From an uncultured Amphritea sp. (lineage in GTDB: Bacteria > Pseudomonadota > Gammaproteobacteria > Pseudomonadales > Balneatricaceae), in assembly GCF_937127095.1 (NCBI RefSeq), contig NZ_CAKZLP010000085.1, forward strand, positions 62,001-126,000: a stretch of DNA of 64,000 bases, written 5' to 3'. A model generated the notes under the pieces. It was not told the DNA's origin and searched no databases. It saw nothing but the letters and a program-made list of their open reading frames with translations. Shown in pieces: positions 59,830 through 64,000 of the stretch. Position 1 is the stretch's first letter, and each line of letters starts with the position of its first letter. Position numbers and translations under genes: made by a program.

Positions 59830-60323
59830 CGTTCTCTGAACTCCCGGTTGGGCGCTGCAATGTCCAGCAGTGGGGCGGCATCAAGGGACTCAGCATCCAT
59901 CATTGAAGCAATCTGTTGCAGCGACGAGAGGATGGTGTGCTGTTCCGGGTTGGCCAGATTCTCAAACCGGCTGATAAACGATTCGTGCAGCAGCGTTGGC
60001 GCGGTTTGTAGTACTTCGTCACCTGTTTCTGTCAGTCGGGCATTCACGATTCTGCGGTCAGTGTGACTGCGAATCCGTTCGACCAGCTTGCGCTCCTCCA
60101 GACGGTCCATAATAGTTGTTACGGTCGCCTGGCTGAGTGACACATCAACGGATATCCGTTTAACGGTGACATCCCCCAACTGTTTAATCGCGCGTAACAC
60201 CATCACCTGGGGAATTGTCAGACCGCAGGATTTCACCACCCGTTTTGATTGAAGGTCGGTCGCGCGGATGATCTTTCTTAGTTCGATTAAAACATCCTGC
60301 CAGCAGGGAACGTTATCGCTCAT
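59826..60323 (-). CDS. MarR-family transcriptional regulator
   Basis: A 165-residue winged-helix regulator starting at 60323 (MSDNVPCWQDVLIELRKIIR); a longer frame to 60359 would add 12 residues. The MarR core is visible as GLTIPQVMVLRAIKQLGDVT, VDVSLSQATVTTIMDRLEER and the wing with SHTDRRIVNARLTETG. It is divergent from proXWV, 203 bp apart, and a palindrome sits inside the likely proX promoter, so it probably controls osmoprotectant import. MarR-type regulators next to compatible-solute genes (EctR, for example) are known in halotolerant proteobacteria. Confidence 0.88.
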   Translation of the reverse strand: MSDNVPCWQDVLIELRKIIRATDLQSKRVVKSCGLTIPQVMVLRAIKQLGDVTVKRISVDVSLSQATVTTIMDRLEERKLVERIRSHTDRRIVNARLTETGDEVLQTAPTLLHESFISRFENLANPEQHTILSSLQQIASMMDAESLDAAPLLDIAAPNREFRER

Positions 60324-60459
60324 CGTATCTGAATATCCTATCAATTTTAAGCAAATCACTTATCAGAAAAAACTCTGAAAAACCGACTTAAAAAACTCAG
60401 CGAGTATATAGCGCGAGCGGTTATAAGCACAAATACTGAATGCTTAGAGATGAAGTAGT

Positions 60460-60488
60460 TTGAGTTCTAAATATTAGAAGGCTAATAT
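60460..60488 (+). promoter_or_regulatory. Candidate proX promoter with embedded operator palindrome
   Basis: TTGAGT (60460-60465) and TAATAT (60483-60488) are separated by 17 bases, a good sigma-70 pair. The spacer holds the perfect palindrome TTCTAAATATTAGAA (60465-60479), and TTAG-AAGG-CTAA overlaps its right half. A bound repressor here, probably the divergent MarR protein, would block the promoter. Confidence 0.55.
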
Positions 60489-60526
60489 GTTGTGATCAAA
60501 TTCTAGTTAAAAAACATGGAGGCGTC

Positions 60527-61519
60527 ATGAAAAAACTGATTGCTGCATCGTTAATGGTGTTGGCGGCTGGGCAGGTACAGGCTGCAGATGAGTGTGGAAA
60601 AGTAACCATTGCAGATATGAACTGGAGCTCCGCAACCCTGATCTCCAATGTGGACAAGTTTATTTTGCAGAACGGGTATGGCTGCGACGCTGAGCTGGTG
60701 CCTGGGGATACCATGCCGACCGGTACTTCGATGATAGAGAAAGGTGAGCCAGATATTGCGCCGGAGATGTGGAGTAATTCCATGCGTGACGCGCTGGACA
60801 AAGGTGTTGCTGAAAAGCGCCTGCGCTATGCCGGTAATTCACTCTCCGATGGTGGTGAAGAGGGGTTCTGGGTGCCGCAGTATCTGGTCAAAAAATACCC
60901 CGAGTTAGCGACCATTGAGGGTGTAAAAAAGCACGCTAAGTTGTTCACTCATCCGGAAGATGACAGCAAATCAGCATTTTATGGTTGTCCGGCGGGTTGG
61001 AACTGTCAGATCAGTGCCAGTAACCTGTTTAAGGCGTTAAAGCTGGCGGATTCCGGTTTTGATCTCATTGATCCGGGTTCGGGTGCAGGTCTGGCCGGTT
61101 CAATTGCTAAGGCGTTTACCCGGGAAGAACCCTGGTTTGGCTATTACTGGGCACCGACTGCTGTGTTAGGAAAATACAAAATGGTGAAAGTCGACTTTGG
61201 TTCCGGAGTTGATAAGCAACACTATATAGACTGTATCTCGGCTAATGAGTGTGCCGACCCCAAACCAACGATGTATCCGCCTTCGCTGGTGCAGACTGTC
61301 ACCACAGAAAGCTTTGCTGAGAAGTCACCTGCGGCCTATCAATATGTATCTAACCGTTCTCTGACGAATGAGCAGCTCAATACCCTGCTGGCCTGGATGG
61401 AGGATAACCAGGCAGATGGTGAGGTGGCTGCGGAATATTTTCTGACAGAACATGAAGACCTCTGGACCCCTTGGGTATCAGCAGAGGTCGCCGCAAAAGT
61501 TAAGCAAGCCTTGCAGTAA
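60527..61519 (+). CDS. proX: Glycine betaine/proline-type ABC transporter substrate-binding protein
   Basis: A periplasmic binding protein for quaternary-amine osmoprotectants. The 330-residue precursor has a clear signal peptide (MKKLIAASLMVLAAGQVQA, cut before ADECG) and an OpuAC-type fold with DMNWSSATLISNVDKFILQN, ELVPGDTMPTGTSMIEKGEP, DIAPEMWSN and EEPWFGYYWAPTAVLGKY. The aromatic residues in the last segment are of the kind that form the cation-pi cage. GGAGG precedes the ATG. It is the first gene of proXWV, an order that differs from E. coli proVWX. The exact substrate (betaine, choline or related) cannot be fixed from sequence alone. Confidence 0.9.
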   Translation: MKKLIAASLMVLAAGQVQAADECGKVTIADMNWSSATLISNVDKFILQNGYGCDAELVPGDTMPTGTSMIEKGEPDIAPEMWSNSMRDALDKGVAEKRLRYAGNSLSDGGEEGFWVPQYLVKKYPELATIEGVKKHAKLFTHPEDDSKSAFYGCPAGWNCQISASNLFKALKLADSGFDLIDPGSGAGLAGSIAKAFTREEPWFGYYWAPTAVLGKYKMVKVDFGSGVDKQHYIDCISANECADPKPTMYPPSLVQTVTTESFAEKSPAAYQYVSNRSLTNEQLNTLLAWMEDNQADGEVAAEYFLTEHEDLWTPWVSAEVAAKVKQALQ

Positions 61520-61548
61520 ACGCTGTGTTGATTTGCACTGGTTAATAA

Positions 61549-61577
61549 CTGCCCGGTTGCCTTTGGTGATCGGGCAG
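61549..61577 (+). promoter_or_regulatory. Hairpin between proX and proW
   Basis: CTGCCCG and CGGGCAG form a perfect 7-bp stem with a 15-base loop 26 bp before the proW start, followed by a mildly T-rich stretch. It could act as a partial terminator or 3'-end stabiliser, giving more binding protein than permease, a common arrangement in ABC operons. Confidence 0.45.
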
Positions 61578-61602
61578 GTTTGTTTCTGAATAGAGGTTTT
61601 AT

Positions 61603-62502
61603 ATGGCTGATTCAAGCTGGTTAAGCGAAGTACCCCAGCTAAGCAGAGGGGAGCTCAGAGATATCCGGAAATTTTTGGATACCGAGTACCGGGATTTTTC
61701 ACGGGAGTATGGAGAGATAATAGAAGGTTTCTTTGACCCTCTATTATCATTTCTTGTCTGGTTTGAAAAACTCCTATTAGCCACGCCCTGGTGGCTGGTT
61801 ATTGCGATTATTGCCGGTCTTGCTTATCTCTCCAGTCGTTCATGGAAGCTCAGTCTGGGGGTGGTGATCTCCTTTTTTATGATCGGCTATTTTGGTATGT
61901 GGGACGATACCATGCGTACCATGAGCATCATTCTGGTTTGTACCCTGATGGCGATAGCCTTGGGAGTGCCAATCGGCATTGCCATGGCCCGTTCTGACCG
62001 GGTGCAGTCGGTGGTGACGCCGCTGCTGGACATCATGCAAACCATGCCGGCCTTCGTGTATCTTATTCCGGTGGTTATGCTGCTCGGCATCGGTAAAATT
62101 CCCGGCGTGATCGCGGTGGTGATCTATGCGATTCCCCCGGTTATCCGCCTGACTAACCTGGGTATTCGGCTGGTGGATAAGGATGTGTTGGAAGCGGCCA
62201 CCGCTTATGGGGCCAGCTCACTACAGCGTCTCATAGGCGTTCAGCTACCACTGGCGATGCCGACCATTATGGCGGGTATCAACCAGACCATTATGATGGC
62301 CCTCTCAATGGTGGTTATCGCCTCCATGATTGGGGTGAAGGGGCTTGGACAACCGGTGTTGAAGTCCATTACCAATCAGTATTTTACGCTGGGATTATTA
62401 AACGGTCTGGCGATTGTCGCACTGGCGATCATTTTTGACCGTGTTTCTCAGGCATATGCCAAACGGAGTCAGCGATATCTGGAGGGCATGGATAATGGTT
62501 GA
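61603..62502 (+). CDS. proW: Glycine betaine/proline-type ABC transporter permease
   Basis: The inner-membrane channel subunit, 299 residues. After a charged N-terminal segment it has about six or seven membrane spans (first near LLATPWWLVIAIIAGLAYLS) and the BPD-type permease signature region EAATAYGASSLQRLIGVQLP followed by LAMPTIMAGINQTIMMALSM. This contacts the ATPase. It is 83 bp after proX and overlaps proV by 8 bp, so the permease and ATPase are translationally coupled. Confidence 0.92.
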   Translation: MADSSWLSEVPQLSRGELRDIRKFLDTEYRDFSREYGEIIEGFFDPLLSFLVWFEKLLLATPWWLVIAIIAGLAYLSSRSWKLSLGVVISFFMIGYFGMWDDTMRTMSIILVCTLMAIALGVPIGIAMARSDRVQSVVTPLLDIMQTMPAFVYLIPVVMLLGIGKIPGVIAVVIYAIPPVIRLTNLGIRLVDKDVLEAATAYGASSLQRLIGVQLPLAMPTIMAGINQTIMMALSMVVIASMIGVKGLGQPVLKSITNQYFTLGLLNGLAIVALAIIFDRVSQAYAKRSQRYLEGMDNG

Positions 62503-63718
62503 AGCTAAGATAAACAAGACGGAACCTGTCGCACTGATCAAAATAGAAGGTTTGTATAAACTGTTTGGTAATAATCCGAAGAAGTTTATGCCGCTGGTTC
62601 ATGCCGGAAAAAGTAAAGATGAGATTCTGGCAGAAACCGGACATACCCTGGGTTTGAAAGATATTAACCTGACCATTAATAAAGGGGAGATCTTCGTTAT
62701 TATGGGTCTCTCAGGGTCGGGTAAATCAACCCTGATTCGTCACTTCAACCGACTGATCGACCCCACCGAGGGGGTGATCGAAGTCGAAGGTACTGACGTG
62801 ATGAAGCTGCCGCAAAAAGAGCTTGAGCTGTTTCGTCGTCATAAAATGTCAATGGTGTTCCAGCGATTCGGTCTGCTGCCACATAAATCGGTAGTTGATA
62901 ATGTCGCCTATGGCCTCGCTATTCAGGGCGTTAGCAAAAGTGAACGCGGTGCCAAAGCGAAAGAGTGGTTAGAAACCGTTGGTCTGGCAGGGTATGAAGA
63001 ACAGTATCCCGCTCAGCTTTCCGGCGGACAACAGCAGCGGGTTGGACTGGCCCGGGCACTCTGTACCGATGCAGAGATTTTGCTGATGGATGAAGCGTTT
63101 TCGGCACTGGATCCATTGATCCGTTCGGAGATGCAGGATCAACTGATTGAACTGCAGCAAAAACTGCACAAGACCATTATCTTCATCACCCATGATCTCG
63201 ATGAAGCGTTGAGAATCGGTGATCGCATTGCCATTCTGAAAGATGGCGAGATGGTGCAGCAAGGAGAGCCTGAAGATATTTTGTTGAATCCTGCAAACGA
63301 TTACGTAGAAGCCTTTGTGCGGGATGTTAATCGCGCCCGGGCTCTAACGGTCGAAACCGTGATGAAAGATCCGGTGAACCGGATAACGGCAGATACTATC
63401 GGAGAAGCCCTGAAGCAGATGAAAGGCTTCAAAGGGGATTACGGCTATTACGTTAACGAAGACGGTTATCAGGGGGTTCTGACAGAAGAAAAACTGCAGG
63501 CTGCTTATGATGATGATAATAAGGCGAAACTGACCTCAGCCCATTGCGAAGCGTTAGACGCGATCTCGCAGGATGCCGTACTGGAAACGGTTATTCCGGA
63601 TACGCTGAACTCTCAGTACTCTCTACCAGTAATAGATGACCAGGGAGAGATGACAGGCCAGCTTTCCAGAAGCACCCTAGCCGAGGTGTTGGGGAATGAA
63701 GAGCCAAGAAATCGCTAG
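62495..63718 (+). CDS. proV: Glycine betaine/proline-type ABC transporter ATP-binding protein
   Basis: The ATPase subunit, 407 residues from the ATG at 62495 (MVEAKINKTEPVALIKIEGL), which overlaps the proW stop; an in-frame extension into proW is unlikely. Walker A is GLSGSGKST, the Q-loop is in MVFQRFGLLPHKSV, the ABC signature is LSGGQQQRVGLARAL, and Walker B is LLMDEAFSALDPLIR with the switch His in FITHDLDEAL. Two CBS-like regions follow (about 280-400), the module that senses ionic strength in OpuA-type importers. It ends the operon 70 bp before an intrinsic terminator. Confidence 0.93.
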   Translation: MVEAKINKTEPVALIKIEGLYKLFGNNPKKFMPLVHAGKSKDEILAETGHTLGLKDINLTINKGEIFVIMGLSGSGKSTLIRHFNRLIDPTEGVIEVEGTDVMKLPQKELELFRRHKMSMVFQRFGLLPHKSVVDNVAYGLAIQGVSKSERGAKAKEWLETVGLAGYEEQYPAQLSGGQQQRVGLARALCTDAEILLMDEAFSALDPLIRSEMQDQLIELQQKLHKTIIFITHDLDEALRIGDRIAILKDGEMVQQGEPEDILLNPANDYVEAFVRDVNRARALTVETVMKDPVNRITADTIGEALKQMKGFKGDYGYYVNEDGYQGVLTEEKLQAAYDDDNKAKLTSAHCEALDAISQDAVLETVIPDTLNSQYSLPVIDDQGEMTGQLSRSTLAEVLGNEEPRNR

Positions 63719-63788
63719 AACGGAGCCTCCGACTCCTGCTGGTGGCTAGACGAAAAACTTCGTTTTTCTTGCTAGAAAGAGCTGACTA

Positions 63789-63812
63789 AAACCGCCGATT
63801 GGCGGTTTTTTT
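63789..63812 (+). terminator. Intrinsic terminator of proXWV
   Basis: AAACCGCC and GGCGGTTT form a perfect 8-bp stem with a GATT loop, followed by four more T residues. It lies between proV and the convergent minus-strand frame at the window edge and may serve both directions. Confidence 0.88.
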
Positions 63813-63833
63813 GTCGAGAATGAAATAGTATTT

Positions 63834-64000
63834 TTATTTAGTAACGGAGACGCATTGAGACAGGGCTGGTATGGCCATATCTTCATTCACTACTTCGATA
63901 AACACGGATTGATCTTTAGATGTATAAGATAATGATGGAACAACTAACGTTGGAGATATAAGCATCACACTCAAATTTTCAGAAACATCCTTGTTAGCCC
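63834..64000 (-). CDS. 3' end of an unidentified gene, cut by the window edge
   Basis: An open minus-strand frame of 54 codons runs in from the window edge and ends at a TAA (63834-63836), giving a C terminus that includes MLISPTLVVPSLSYTSKDQS and EVVNEDMAIPALSQC. It is convergent with proXWV across a terminator, as a real gene would be. The part seen is too short to identify. Confidence 0.45.
   Translation of the reverse strand, partial: ANKDVSENLSVMLISPTLVVPSLSYTSKDQSVFIEVVNEDMAIPALSQCVSVTK

Noticed and set aside
62414..62494. N-terminal extension of proV into proW
   Set aside because: The extension lies out of frame within conserved proW sequence, while the ATG at 62495 gives the normal ProV length with an 8-bp overlap.

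Overview
The window is a contiguous stretch of a gammaproteobacterial chromosome, most likely a marine member of the Oceanospirillales/Oceanospirillaceae. This is inferred from Pseudomonas-like rpe-gph and trpE genes, a glycine-betaine ABC importer, moderate GC and dense gene packing. I see no rRNA, tRNA, CRISPR array or transposase.

Layout. 1-5.8 kb is housekeeping: a DUF3530 protein on the minus strand, rpe, gph, an NhaR-like LysR regulator on the minus strand, a candidate small RNA, and trpE preceded by a leader peptide with two Trp codons. 5.9-58.7 kb is one very large type VI secretion (T6SS) locus with all 13 core genes plus PAAR, Fha, TagF, PppA, PpkA and a sigma-54 activator. Its order is fha, tpsB, tpsA, sapC, tssA-B-C-E-F-G-H, vasH-like, vgrG, adaptor, effector, candidate immunity genes, PAAR, a SPOR protein (minus strand), an unknown gene, hcp, tssJ-K-L-M, tagF, pppA, ppkA and a small membrane protein. 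58.8-63.8 kb holds a Zur-box-controlled COG0523 GTPase, a MarR regulator and proXWV. The last bases carry the 3' end of another minus-strand gene.

How it fits together. The most unusual feature is a two-partner secretion pair (outer-membrane TpsB and a 3837-residue repetitive TpsA exoprotein) plus a SapC-family gene, sitting between the phosphothreonine-reader gene fha and tssA. All are on one strand, with short gaps and no visible terminator, so a giant surface protein appears to be co-expressed with the injection machine. The last 4.7 kb of the TpsA repeat region is a higher-order tandem array whose 365-residue unit is built as 167+99+99 residues.

Regulation. Sigma-54 type (-24/-12) promoter matches lie before vgrG, before hcp and, on the minus strand, before the SPOR gene, and a sigma-54 activator is encoded in the cluster. 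Together these suggest a VasH-type regulon covering the secreted parts. PpkA, PppA, Fha and TagF suggest an added layer of threonine-phosphorylation control. The vgrG-led module encodes a DUF4123 adaptor and a large VasX/BTH_I2691-like predicted membrane-active effector, followed by two candidate immunity or accessory genes, one of them in an AT-rich patch that looks recently acquired.
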